Positions 35,515-44,644 of a stretch of 64,000 nt of DNA are shown in pieces; within the stretch, counting starts at the first letter, position 1; each line of letters starts with the position of its first letter. The notes under the pieces are model-generated. The model searched no databases. It saw nothing but the letters and a program-made list of their open reading frames with translations, and was not told the DNA's origin. Position numbers and translations under genes: made by a program. Source of the DNA: Kordiimonadales bacterium IMCC3096 (GTDB lineage Bacteria > Pseudomonadota > Alphaproteobacteria > Minwuiales > Minwuiaceae); the NCBI GenBank assembly GCA_016865035.1, contig CP018227.1:208501-272500 (forward strand). Direction: 5' to 3'.

Positions 35515-35966
35515 TGCTGCTGAAACCGGTCGAACTGCGCCAGCGTGCCACCGGCAAACGCCTGATCGGCCTGGATCCGGGAACCAAGACGATCGGCGTG
35601 GCGATCTGCGATTCCGCCCACATGGTGGCGACGCCACTGCAGGTGATCCGGCGCGGCAAGCAGGCAGCGGATTTCGCAGCCATCGAGAAGATCATCGACG
35701 AGACGGGAGCGGGCGGAATCGTGGTCGGCATGCCCCTGAACATGGATGGCACATCCGGTCCCAGGGCGCAGTCGGTCCGCGCCTTCCAGCGCAGTCTGGA
35801 GCGCGCGTTCGACCTGCCCATGGCCTTCATCGACGAACGGCTGTCCACAAGTGCCGTCGAGCGCAGCCTGATCAGCCAGGACGTTTCCCGCCGCCGCCGC
35901 GCCGAAGTCATCGACGCCCATGCCGCTGCCTATATCCTGCAGGGCGCGCTGGACCTGCGGGTCTGA
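35514..35966 (+). CDS. ruvX: Putative Holliday junction resolvase / pre-16S rRNA nuclease YqgF
   Basis: This RNase H-fold nuclease has 150 residues. The N-terminal LIGLDPGTKTIGVAICD has the first catalytic Asp, GIVVGMPLNMDGTSGPRAQS is the second signature, and FIDERLSTSAVERSL with IDAHAAAYILQGAL gives the remaining acidic residues. In Escherichia coli the homologue trims the 5' end of 16S rRNA. The start is GTG, overlapping the stop codon of the PhyH gene by 1 base. It is convergent with the lipoprotein gene 10 bases later. Confidence 0.95.
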   Translation: MLLKPVELRQRATGKRLIGLDPGTKTIGVAICDSAHMVATPLQVIRRGKQAADFAAIEKIIDETGAGGIVVGMPLNMDGTSGPRAQSVRAFQRSLERAFDLPMAFIDERLSTSAVERSLISQDVSRRRRAEVIDAHAAAYILQGALDLRV

Positions 35967-35976
35967 CGCCAGCGGA

Positions 35977-36582
35977 TCAGCTGCTGCCGCCAGCCCGTGC
36001 CGAGGCGGCGATTGCCCTGACGGTGTCTTCATGCAGGGCGAAATAGTGCATCTTCGGCGCGAGATAGATCATCATGCGCAGCAGGCCATTCTGCTGGGTG
36101 CCGATAACGAGTCCCTTGGTCTCCAGCTGGGTCTTGGTCACCATGTCGAACTCGAAGGCAAAACCGGGACTGCTGAGAAACACCTGCGGACGCAGGTTCG
36201 TTGCTGTCACGATGGGGGCCTCGTAGACCTTCGCCAGGGTGGTCTCCACCAGTTCCATGACATCCGGTTCGGTCATGCCGACACGCCAGGTGGGCAGATC
36301 CTCGTTCACCTTCTTGTTCAGCGACTTCATGAACGGCTCGCCGTTCTCCACCCTGGAGAAGAAGAGCAACTGATTGATGCTGGGACCATCGACGGTCCAC
36401 ATGGCATCGATACCCTCGTTGCCGACGAACTGCTTCGAGACTGCGGCCCAGTCGCCGACAGCGGTCACGGTGACGCCTTCTCCCACCGGTACTGACTGCC
36501 CGGCACTGACGGCCGTGTAGGTCTCGCAGGCGGCAAGGCTGAGCAGCAGCAGCACCGAAGCCAGCAGGTTGCGCACTCTCAT
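35977..36582 (-). CDS. Hypothetical lipoprotein
   Basis: The protein has 201 residues. The N-terminus is a lipoprotein signal: basic start, LLASVLLLLSLAAC with lipobox LAAC and Cys at about 19. The rest is soluble, with sequence such as VGDWAAVSKQFVGNEGIDAMWTVDGPSINQLLFF and no motif I recognise. It lies 4 bases downstream of the M48 protease gene, in a run of three genes for exported or envelope proteins (36.0-38.5 kb), so a common envelope role is likely. Confidence 0.72.
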   Translation of the reverse strand: MRVRNLLASVLLLLSLAACETYTAVSAGQSVPVGEGVTVTAVGDWAAVSKQFVGNEGIDAMWTVDGPSINQLLFFSRVENGEPFMKSLNKKVNEDLPTWRVGMTEPDVMELVETTLAKVYEAPIVTATNLRPQVFLSSPGFAFEFDMVTKTQLETKGLVIGTQQNGLLRMMIYLAPKMHYFALHEDTVRAIAASARAGGSS

Positions 36583-36586
36583 GGTC

Positions 36587-37765
36587 TCAGGCTCCCACGT
36601 AGGATTGGATCATCAATCGGTCCTCGGCACCCGGGACCAGTTCAAGATAGCGCCGGAACGCTTCGGCGGCCTTGTCCTGCCTGCCGGCACGGCGGTGCAG
36701 GATGCCGATGCCGCGCCAGGCGGGACCGTGCAGTTCGTCGAGTTCCAGCGCCCGGCCATAGGCATTCATCGCCCGACCGGAATCGATGCCGTCATTGCGG
36801 GAGCGGTAGACCTCGCCCTCGTAGTAGAAGGGATCGGCATCGCCCGGATTGGCCACCTTCATCCGCTCGATGATGACCAGGGTGCGGCTGTACTGCTGCA
36901 GCCGCAGCTCGTCCTGCATCATCATGTCCCGGAAGGCCCGGGCCTGGGCCAGATAGCGGTCTTCCCCGACAATGCGCTTTCCGCCAGGAAAGGCCGCCGC
37001 CTGCAGCGCCAGCGCCTGGGCACGGTCGGCCGGAGCCGGATGGCTGGCGAAGAACACGTCCCTCTGCCGCTCCTGGTCCCGCTTTTCCTCCGCCGTAAGT
37101 CCGGCGTCGCGTTCCTCGATCAGGCCACGCCAGATTTCCGATGCCTGGACCGGGTCGTAGCCCGCATTCACCATCAGCTCCAGACCGATACCGTCCGCCT
37201 CCCGCTCCTGCTCTCGCGAGAAGGCAAAGATGTTGGCCAGTGCCACCAGACCCGGCAGGTTGGCGAGCGCACCGCCGCCCGCCGCGGCAATGGCGATGCC
37301 CAGAAAGGCAGCCACCGTGGAACTGTCCCGGATCTGTTCGAAACGCTGCAGCGAATGGCGCTTCAGATAGTGGCCGATCTCGTGCCCGATGACGGCCGCA
37401 AGCTGCGCCTCGTTCTGACAGCGCAGCATCAGCCCTGACCAGACCTGCATCATGCCATTCGGCGCCATGTTGGCGTTGAAGAAGGGTGTGCGCACCAGAT
37501 AGACGCGCATGTCGGCGCAATGCCTGCCCGCCAGACGGCAGGCAATGTCGCTGACGTAGCGGTTCAGTTCCTCATCCGTCATGCGCAGGGGCGAGAATTT
37601 CAGGTCGGCCTCTGCCCTGTTGAAGATGTCCCAGAGTCCCCCCTCGACGCTGTCCAGCGTCGGCGCATGGCCCGCCTGGATCCGGGATCCGCCGCCCTGG
37701 CTGACGCATCCGGTCAGTGCCGTGGCGGCACATCCGCACAACAGGTGCCTGCGCGTGAAGTCCAT
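36587..37765 (-). CDS. M48-family metalloprotease lipoprotein
   Basis: The protein has 392 residues. The N-terminus DFTRRHLLCGCAATALTGC combines a twin-Arg with a lipobox (LTGC), so it is probably exported and lipidated. The peptidase M48 domain has the zinc motif HEIGHYLKRH and the third ligand in EREADGIGLELM. A C-terminal TPR-like region (AFRRYLELVPGAED) follows. Relatives include BepA and YcaL, which degrade misassembled outer-membrane proteins. The start is at ATG 37765. The gene is 7 bases after the split lipoprotein gene. Confidence 0.9.
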   Translation of the reverse strand: MDFTRRHLLCGCAATALTGCVSQGGGSRIQAGHAPTLDSVEGGLWDIFNRAEADLKFSPLRMTDEELNRYVSDIACRLAGRHCADMRVYLVRTPFFNANMAPNGMMQVWSGLMLRCQNEAQLAAVIGHEIGHYLKRHSLQRFEQIRDSSTVAAFLGIAIAAAGGGALANLPGLVALANIFAFSREQEREADGIGLELMVNAGYDPVQASEIWRGLIEERDAGLTAEEKRDQERQRDVFFASHPAPADRAQALALQAAAFPGGKRIVGEDRYLAQARAFRDMMMQDELRLQQYSRTLVIIERMKVANPGDADPFYYEGEVYRSRNDGIDSGRAMNAYGRALELDELHGPAWRGIGILHRRAGRQDKAAEAFRRYLELVPGAEDRLMIQSYVGA

Positions 37766-37772
37766 GGCAGGA

Positions 37773-38477
37773 TCAGCCGTTCGGAAGGGTGCTGAACAGG
37801 CTGCGCACCGATTCCTCGGCAGCCTGCTCTGTGCGGAGATCACCTGAACCCCTGGCGATCGTTCCGAACCAGGCGATCTGCCCGGTATTCAGGTCCACAA
37901 GCGAGGCATAGCCGATCTGGGTTCCACCCTGGATGCCGACCCCGAGCAGTGCCAGCGCGATGCCCAGCGCAACACGCCCCCCGGACGAGTAGCTGTCCTC
38001 CATAAAGATGAACAGGCCGTAGCGGGCCCCCGTGGCGTCCGCAACCGTGCGCACATCCTTGCCGATGGACCAGTCGAACCGGCCCTGCTTGGTCGGCGGC
38101 CGCCGCTGCGGGATACGGGCCTGATAGAAGACCTCGCCTCCGACCACGCTGTGCAGCTTCACAAGCTGGTTCACCAGCTACTGCTGGTCCAGCGGCAAGG
38201 TGCTCGCATCGAACTCGACGAGTTGAAGCTGCTTCTCCGACTGGATCAGGTTGATGGCGCGACGCACATGCAGTTCCGCGTCCTTCGTCCATTCGGCCTT
38301 CGGCTCCCTGACACCACCGGCGGTGAGCTGGTAGAGCTGCAGCTCAAGCGGCATCAGGGCAATGCGGGTATCGCCAGGCCGCAGATCGGGGCGCACCTGT
38401 GCGACCTGGCTCGTCGTCTGGCATGCGGCAAGTGCCAGCGCCAAACACGACACGAGCGCGAATCTGATCATTTTCAT
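37773..38477 (-). pseudogene. Lipoprotein gene interrupted by one in-frame amber codon
   Basis: Two open frames lie in the same frame and are separated only by a TAG at 38178-38180. The first (38178-38477, 99 residues) has a lipobox signal (CLALALAAC at about residues 9-17) and ends DASTLPLDQQ; the second (37773-38174, 133 residues) begins at GTG with NQLVKLHSVVGGEVFYQ and ends SLFSTLPNG. Together they would read as one protein of about 234 residues, with a single C-to-T change in CAGCAG(C/T)AG explaining the stop. The joined protein has a helical start and a Gly-rich hydrophobic segment (VALGIALALLGVGIQGG). Function unknown. The GTG three bases after the stop may allow reinitiation. Confidence 0.75.
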
Positions 38478-38578
38478 GCTAATCCCCTCACACGACCCTA
38501 CGGTGTTGGATAGCAATGCACGTATTCGTAGGCAATACGGAACTTGATCCCGAATAAGACGTCAGGACCCTTCCGGAA

Positions 38579-39481
38579 ATGAACTCAGCAACGGTACTCG
38601 CAGGATCGTCCGAAACGCCGCTCTGGCTGCATCATCCCCAGCGCGCGACGGGGGCCCCGCATTCCGAACGGGATGACCTGCCGCCAGCGGCGGTTGCTGC
38701 CATCAATGCCGATGAGACGGAGCCGCGTTTCACCCGATTTGACGGTGCTGACGTCCTGATCCTGCGCGGCGTGAACCTGAACGAGAACCGCCGTCCCGAG
38801 GACATGGTCTCGTTGCGGGTCGCGGTGACGGAGGACCGGATCGAGTCCGTGGCGCTGCAGCGCGTCCGGGCGGTCGAGGACACGGCGGAACTGGCCCGGG
38901 CGGCGGGCGCCGCCGCACGGCCGGGCATGATCGTCACCCATCTGGTCGCCAATCTGACCAGCCGGGTCAAGGACTCGCTGGTGCACCTCAACCACCAGCT
39001 TGCGGACCTTGAGGACATTCTGGAGGCGCCGGGACCAAATCCCTCCGCGCAGGAACTGTCCCAACTGCGCCGGCAGGCGATCTGGCTGCACCGGTTCTCC
39101 GTGCCACAGGCTGACGCGCTGGAGGCTGTTCTGGCCGCGGAACCGGCGTGGCTCAAGGCATCGGACCTGATCGACCTGCGGGAACACTGGCACGCGACCC
39201 GGCGCAACGTGGCGGCACTGGAGGCCATTCGGGACCACAGCCGCCTGATCCAGGACCGGATCGACCAGGCCACGGCAGAGGCGAGCCAGCGCGCGACCTA
39301 TATCCTGACCATTATCGCGGGCATCTTCCTGCCGCTGAACCTGGTGGCCGCGCTGCTGGGTGCCAACGTCGGCGGGGTTCCCTGGTCGGGGGATGGCAAC
39401 GGCTTCACCTACCTGCTCGCCGGGTCAGCCGTGCTGACCGTCGTGCAGCTGCTGATCCTGCGCCGCCTGAAATGGATCTGA
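38579..39481 (+). CDS. CorA/ZntB-type divalent metal transporter
   Basis: The protein has 300 residues. An N-terminal soluble funnel domain is followed by a long helix (AALEAIRDHSRLIQDRIDQA) and two C-terminal membrane helices (ILTIIAGIFLPLNLVAALLG and the last about 20 residues). The pore signature is the family variant GANVGGVPW instead of GMN, which is typical of ZntB-like or unusual CorA members. It moves divalent cations (Zn, Mg, Co or Ni) across the inner membrane; ZntB subtype is a guess from the motif and the short N-domain. Confidence 0.88.
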   Translation: MNSATVLAGSSETPLWLHHPQRATGAPHSERDDLPPAAVAAINADETEPRFTRFDGADVLILRGVNLNENRRPEDMVSLRVAVTEDRIESVALQRVRAVEDTAELARAAGAAARPGMIVTHLVANLTSRVKDSLVHLNHQLADLEDILEAPGPNPSAQELSQLRRQAIWLHRFSVPQADALEAVLAAEPAWLKASDLIDLREHWHATRRNVAALEAIRDHSRLIQDRIDQATAEASQRATYILTIIAGIFLPLNLVAALLGANVGGVPWSGDGNGFTYLLAGSAVLTVVQLLILRRLKWI

Positions 39482-39508
39482 TCTGCGCGGCGCCGTGACC
39501 CTGAGGGC

Positions 39509-41986
39509 TTACGTCGCCGTACGTTCCGCAGCCACCTTCTCGATCGTGGCCTTCAGGTCCGGATTGTCCGCGAGCAGCTTCTGGAATGCCGCACGCTCCA
39601 GCACCAGCAGGTCACAGAAGCCCTCCGCGAAGACATCCGCGTTGCGGGGCGCATCCTTCAGCAGCGCCAGCTCGCCGAAGAACTGCCCGGAACCGAGGAT
39701 CACAGGCTCCGGCGCAATGTCCACCCGGATGGCCCCCGAGGACACGAAGAACATCGCCGTCCCGGCATCGCCCTTGCGGACAACGGCTTCGCCCGGCAGG
39801 ACAAGCTGGGGCTTCAGCAGGGCAGTGATCGTCTGGATACGCTCCTGCGACAGGCTTTCGAACAGCGGCACACTGGCGACCAGTTCCGCCGGATCGAGCC
39901 CGAGGTCGAGGGGCGGGCGCTCGCCCAGCATGGCGTAGCGTTCTTCCAGATCGCCCTGCAGACTGGCATGGATCTCCGCGCCGATGACCGCTTCCTCATG
40001 CAGGCGGTCGTAATCCTGGCGTTCCTGACGCAGCGCGACACGCTCCAGATAGCGGCGCTGCAACTGCCGGGCATAATCAGGATACTGCAGCCGGACCGCC
40101 GTCAGGGCTGCCATGGTCTTCTCCAGCCGCGCGTCCAGCATCTCGCAGAGGCGGGCCGAAACATCAGCCCCCACCAGCGCCTCGATGTCCCCGATACCAT
40201 CCGTGCGAACCTCGGCCAGCACGGCCCGCATGGTCCGCAGCCGTTCCATCCTGTCGGCGAAGCGTCGCGCAAGTGGCTCGGCGAACCCGAACCGGCGCTG
40301 TAACCTCAGTGCCAGCAGGAAGGACCTGTTGAACCCGAGCACCCTGTCACAGGCGCGGGCATAGCCTTCGAGCCCGCCATGCTTGGTCGCATCCAGCATC
40401 TCGTCATTCATTGCCAGCAGGGATCGCGCAATGGCGGACGACAGGTAGCCCTGTGCATAATGGCGCAGGAAACCCCGCCGTTCCTGACCGAGTGTTGCCA
40501 TCAGCGCGACCTTCATCCAGTCGTCCGGCGTCAGCACGCCCTCGTTGGCCGCATCCGCCCGCGCCTCGGCGACGCGCTTCGCATAGATCGCCGATACCTC
40601 TTCCGCCACTTCGCCGGGGATCTTCTGGTTCTCCGCGACCTGCCCGATCCTGCCCTGAATACCGTCGAGGGCTGTCGCGATCGCGCGGTTGCGAATGGTG
40701 ACATCCGCGGGCGAGAGCTTGTCGAGGCCGAATGCCTTCATGACCGCACCAACGGTCGTGGCATTGACGAACAGGGTGAACAGGACGAACGCGCAGACCA
40801 GCGCCACGACGAATTCGCGGATGTCCTGCGGGATGGACTCGTTCTCCCAGATCGCCAGGGCCAGGGCCAGCGAGACCGCGCCGCGCAGGCCACCCCACCA
40901 CATCACCGTCCTGAACCCGAGACTGACATTGGCCGCAACGCCGACACTGCTCAGGATCGGCAGCAGGCCATGGGTCAGAAGTCCACGCGCGATGAAGGCC
41001 GAGGCCAGCAGGACGGCGAGAGTCAGCCACATGCCGCCGTTGAAGACGGACAGGATCGACGGCACCGCAAGTCCGACCAGCACGAAGATCAGGGAATTGG
41101 CCCAGAAGCCGAGGTTCTCCCAGGTTTCCTGCAGCAGGTGCCAGCCATTGGCCGACATTCCTGTCCGCCCCATGGAGCCCATGACCAGTGCCGCAGTGAC
41201 CACCGCCATGACGCCGGAAACGTGCAGGTAATGCTCCGCCACCAGAAACGAGAGATAGGCCAGCGAGACCGTCAGCGTCACCTCGACCAGGGCCACGCCC
41301 CCCATGCGCCCGATCAGCCAGACGAACCCGCGGGCCATGATGAAACCGACGATGATGCCGCCGAAGAACACCTTCATGAAGCCCAGACCGCCGCCGATCA
41401 GGTCCGCCTCCACATTGCCGATGATCATGGCGGCCAGGATGTTGAACAGCACGATGGCGGTGGCGTCATTGAACAGGCTCTCGCCCTCCACCAGCACCGC
41501 CAGGCGCTTCGGCGCGCCGAGATCCTTGAAGATCGCGACAACCGCCACCGGGTCCGTGGCCGACAGGATCGCCCCGAGCAGCAGGCACACCAGGAAGCTC
41601 ATGCCCGACACGGCCCAGACCGCGCCGCCGACCATGAAGGCGGAAATCAGCAGGCCGACCACGGCCAGAAACATGATCGGGCGAATGTCCGCCAGCAGCT
41701 TCCGGACATCGATGGCAAGGCTGCTTTCGAAGACCAGCGCCGGCAGGAAGATGAAGATGATGATCTCCGACGTGATCTCCAGCGATTCGAAACTGTGGAA
41801 CAGGTCGCTGATCACACCCAGATGCATGGCATGCGTCAGTTCACTGATCAGGCCCAGCCCGATCCCGACAGCGGCCAGCAGGACCGTGTATGGAAACCGG
41901 ATGCGCTTCGCCAGCGGCAGCATCAGCACCGCAATCGTCATCAGGCCGAACAGGCCAAGTACAGTTGTCCAGATTCCCTCATGCAT
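39509..41986 (-). CDS. Na+/H+ antiporter (CPA1/NhaP-type) with C-terminal cyclic-nucleotide-binding domain
   Basis: The protein has 825 residues. About 12 membrane helices fill residues 1-410, including the conserved GAILSATDPVAVVAIFKDLG (ion-binding Asp-Pro pair) and EGESLFNDATAIVLF. A large cytoplasmic region follows, and the last about 125 residues are a cNMP-binding fold with the phosphate cassette FGELALLKDAPRNADV. Antiporters of this build (SOS1-like in plan) extrude Na+ in exchange for H+, and the tail may gate the transporter. It is divergent from accA. Confidence 0.93.
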   Translation of the reverse strand: MHEGIWTTVLGLFGLMTIAVLMLPLAKRIRFPYTVLLAAVGIGLGLISELTHAMHLGVISDLFHSFESLEITSEIIIFIFLPALVFESSLAIDVRKLLADIRPIMFLAVVGLLISAFMVGGAVWAVSGMSFLVCLLLGAILSATDPVAVVAIFKDLGAPKRLAVLVEGESLFNDATAIVLFNILAAMIIGNVEADLIGGGLGFMKVFFGGIIVGFIMARGFVWLIGRMGGVALVEVTLTVSLAYLSFLVAEHYLHVSGVMAVVTAALVMGSMGRTGMSANGWHLLQETWENLGFWANSLIFVLVGLAVPSILSVFNGGMWLTLAVLLASAFIARGLLTHGLLPILSSVGVAANVSLGFRTVMWWGGLRGAVSLALALAIWENESIPQDIREFVVALVCAFVLFTLFVNATTVGAVMKAFGLDKLSPADVTIRNRAIATALDGIQGRIGQVAENQKIPGEVAEEVSAIYAKRVAEARADAANEGVLTPDDWMKVALMATLGQERRGFLRHYAQGYLSSAIARSLLAMNDEMLDATKHGGLEGYARACDRVLGFNRSFLLALRLQRRFGFAEPLARRFADRMERLRTMRAVLAEVRTDGIGDIEALVGADVSARLCEMLDARLEKTMAALTAVRLQYPDYARQLQRRYLERVALRQERQDYDRLHEEAVIGAEIHASLQGDLEERYAMLGERPPLDLGLDPAELVASVPLFESLSQERIQTITALLKPQLVLPGEAVVRKGDAGTAMFFVSSGAIRVDIAPEPVILGSGQFFGELALLKDAPRNADVFAEGFCDLLVLERAAFQKLLADNPDLKATIEKVAAERTAT

Positions 41987-42138
41987 CGTGCTTTCCCCCC
42001 GTGACGATGCAACCCCGTCTTTTTTGCCACTATATCACCATTTGCGGCGCATGATCGGAATGTTCGCCGTCGCAATTGACAGGGGATGGTGCAGAATGCA
42101 GCTTCTCGTTCGATCGACCCCCAGGGCGCGAGGACTTC

Positions 42139-43095
42139 ATGCAGACATATCTGGACTTCGAGAAACCGCTGGCCGAGCTGGAGGGCAAGGTCAGGGAACT
42201 GCAGCATCTGGCCCAGACCAACGAGGCTACCGACATTGATGCGGAGGTCGATACGCTGCGCGGCAAGGCGTCGAAACTGCTGGCAGACACCTACAAGACC
42301 CTGACTCCCTGGCAGAAGACGCAGGTCGCCCGGCACCCGGAACGGCCGCACACGTCGCACTACATCGACGCCCTGATAACCGACTTCACCCCACTTGCCG
42401 GCGACCGTTCCTATGGCGATGACAAGGCCCTGATCGGCGGCATGGGCCGGTTCCGCGGACGGAGTGTCATGATTCTCGGCACAGAGAAGGGACATTCGAC
42501 CGAAGGCCGCGTGAAGCATAATTTCGGCATGGCCCGCCCCGAAGGCTATCGCAAGGCCCAGCGCCTGATGCGGATGGCGGAGCGGTTCGGGATGCCCATC
42601 CTCACCTTTGTCGACACGGCGGGCGCCTACCCCGGTGTCGGCGCCGAGGAACGCGGTCAGGCAGAGGCGATTGCCCGCTCCGTGGAGGTCTGCCTGAACG
42701 TCAAGGTTCCGATCATCGCGGTCATCATCGGCGAAGGCGGCTCCGGCGGTGCGGTGGCACTGGCCGTGGGTGACCGGGTGATGATGCTGGAACATTCCAT
42801 CTATTCGGTGATCTCGCCGGAGGCCTGCTCCTCGATCCTGTTCAAGACGTCCGACAGGGCGATCGATGCGGCGGAAGCACTGAAGCTGACTGCCCAGGAC
42901 CTGAAGCGTCTGCGGGTGGCCGACCAGGTCATTCCGGAGCCCGTCGGCGGCGCCCATCGCGACGCCGCGGCAACCATGATGCGGGTTGGTGATGCCATTG
43001 CCGACGCGCTGTCGATGTTCAGGGACATGGCTGATGACCAGTTGCTGGAACGGCGTCGCGACAAGTTCCTGACGATCGGCAGGATGCCGGTTTGA
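42139..43095 (+). CDS. accA: Acetyl-CoA carboxylase carboxyltransferase subunit alpha
   Basis: The protein has 318 residues. It transfers carboxyl from biotin to acetyl-CoA, the first committed step of fatty acid synthesis. The crotonase-like fold shows FVDTAGAYPGVGAEERGQAEA and VIIGEGGSGGAVALAVGD (oxyanion glycines), plus SVISPEACSSILFK. The N-terminus starts YLDFEKPLAELEGK, and the ATG at 42139 (MQTYLDFEK) has GAGG upstream. The 152 bases to the antiporter gene are a divergent promoter region. The partner accD is not in the window. Confidence 0.97.
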   Translation: MQTYLDFEKPLAELEGKVRELQHLAQTNEATDIDAEVDTLRGKASKLLADTYKTLTPWQKTQVARHPERPHTSHYIDALITDFTPLAGDRSYGDDKALIGGMGRFRGRSVMILGTEKGHSTEGRVKHNFGMARPEGYRKAQRLMRMAERFGMPILTFVDTAGAYPGVGAEERGQAEAIARSVEVCLNVKVPIIAVIIGEGGSGGAVALAVGDRVMMLEHSIYSVISPEACSSILFKTSDRAIDAAEALKLTAQDLKRLRVADQVIPEPVGGAHRDAAATMMRVGDAIADALSMFRDMADDQLLERRRDKFLTIGRMPV

Positions 43096-43131
43096 TGCGT
43101 ACCGCCGCCCTGGCCGACCTGAGCCACCTGA

Positions 43132-44577
43132 ATGGCTGAGCAAGGGCGCCACAGACTGCTGCTTGTGGAGGACAGCCGCTCCCTCGCGCGTACCTATGAA
43201 CAGTACCTGCGCGACGAGCCGTTCGAGATCGTTGCCGTGGAAACCGGCGGCGAGGCCATGAACGAACTGGATCGCCCGTTCGATGTGGTGCTGCTGGACC
43301 TGCGGTTGCCGGACATGGACGGCATGGAGATCCTTGAACGGCTGAACACGCGCGAGACACCACCCCCCGTCATCGTCATCACCGCCCACGGGTCGATCAA
43401 CATCGCGGTCGAGGCCATGCGGCTGGGTGCATTCGATTTCCTGGTGAAGCCCTTCTCCGCAGAACGACTGACCTTCACGGTCAGGAACGCGACGGAGCGG
43501 GCGCTGCTCGCGGCCAGCGCCGAGCCGGACGATGATGCGCCGGACAACAACGGCTTTGCGGACTTCATCGGCTCATCGCCCAAGATGCGTGCCGTCTACA
43601 AGACGCTGCGCATGGCCGCACCCAGCAAGGCAACCGTCTTCGTTGTCGGCGAGTCGGGCACCGGCAAGGAGCTTGCCGCCAACGCGGTGCACAGCCTGAG
43701 TCCGCGATCGAACGGGGCCTTTGTCGCCATAAACTGCGCGGCCATCCCGAAGGGGCTGATCGAAAGCGAGATCTTCGGCCATGTGCGCGGTGCCTTCACC
43801 GGCGCGGTGCAGGATCGCGAGGGCGCAGCCGCCCGCGCCCACGGCGGCACCCTGTTCCTGGACGAGATCTGCGAGATGGACCTGGACCTGCAGAGCAAGC
43901 TGCTGCGGTTTGTCCAGACCGGCAGCTTTGAAAGGGTCGGCGACGGTCGGACCCGACATGTGGATGTGCGCTTCGTCTGCGCCACCAACCAGGACCCGAT
44001 GGAGGCGGTTCAGGCCGGCCGGTTCAGGGAAGACCTGTTCTACCGTCTGCACGTCATCCCGATCACGCTGCCGCCGCTGAGGGAGCGCGAGAACGACATC
44101 CTGCTGATCGCGGAGACTTTCCTGAAGCACTTCGCGCGCGAGGAACGGAAGAAGTTCAAGCGGTTCGCACCCGAGACCGAACAGGCAATGCTGAACCATC
44201 GCTGGCCAGGCAATATCCGGGAACTGCAGAACATCGTCCGGTCGATCACGGTGCTGTTCGACGGCACCGAGGTGACGCCTGACATGCTGCCGCCGGTCTT
44301 CGTGACACCGCAGGGCGGCGCAGCCGTTGGTGCTGCTCCCCCGGCCATTGTGCATCCCGACCTCGTCGAGAGCGTGGCAGGTGATGTGGCGCCATCCGGC
44401 GTCGCGAGCTGGCAGCGGGAACACGACATCCTGCCCCTCGACGAGGTGGAGCGGGAGGCCATCGAGGCGGCAATCCGCATCTGCGGCGGCAACATAGGGC
44501 GCGCCGCAGGTTTCCTGGGCGTCAGCCCCTCGACCATCTATCGCAAGAAGCAGGTCTGGGACGCGCGCGACGGGTGA
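43132..44577 (+). CDS. Sigma-54-dependent response regulator, NtrC/LuxO type
   Basis: The protein has 481 residues in three parts. The receiver domain (1-125) has the phosphoryl Asp in VVLLDLRLPDMDG and the conserved Lys in FLVKPFSAE. The AAA+ domain (about 145-380) has Walker A GESGTGKELAA, the sigma-54 loop GAFTGA, Walker B GGTLFLDEI and the arginine-finger region. The C-terminal Fis-type helix-turn-helix is NIGRAAGFLGVSPSTIYRKK. It activates sigma-54 promoters on phosphorylation. No histidine kinase is beside it. It lies 36 bases after accA. Confidence 0.95.
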   Translation: MAEQGRHRLLLVEDSRSLARTYEQYLRDEPFEIVAVETGGEAMNELDRPFDVVLLDLRLPDMDGMEILERLNTRETPPPVIVITAHGSINIAVEAMRLGAFDFLVKPFSAERLTFTVRNATERALLAASAEPDDDAPDNNGFADFIGSSPKMRAVYKTLRMAAPSKATVFVVGESGTGKELAANAVHSLSPRSNGAFVAINCAAIPKGLIESEIFGHVRGAFTGAVQDREGAAARAHGGTLFLDEICEMDLDLQSKLLRFVQTGSFERVGDGRTRHVDVRFVCATNQDPMEAVQAGRFREDLFYRLHVIPITLPPLRERENDILLIAETFLKHFAREERKKFKRFAPETEQAMLNHRWPGNIRELQNIVRSITVLFDGTEVTPDMLPPVFVTPQGGAAVGAAPPAIVHPDLVESVAGDVAPSGVASWQREHDILPLDEVEREAIEAAIRICGGNIGRAAGFLGVSPSTIYRKKQVWDARDG

Positions 44578-44612
44578 GTGTCACCCGACACCCACTGTCG
44601 TCGCGCGCCGGA

Positions 44613-44644
44613 AACGATCAGATCGGCTAACGATCAGATCGGCT
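44613..44644. repeat. 16-bp tandem duplication at the 3' end of the diiron gene
   Basis: AACGATCAGATCGGCT occurs twice without gap (44613-44628 and 44629-44644). The second copy contains the stop codon of the diiron gene and the first lies just beyond it, so the duplication does not alter the protein. Confidence 0.85.

Noticed and set aside
40379..42004. 541-residue open frame antisense to the antiporter
   Set aside because: It is full of Gln/His/Arg/Asp of the kind produced by reading a high-GC gene on the wrong strand. The antiporter in the other strand has clear motifs.
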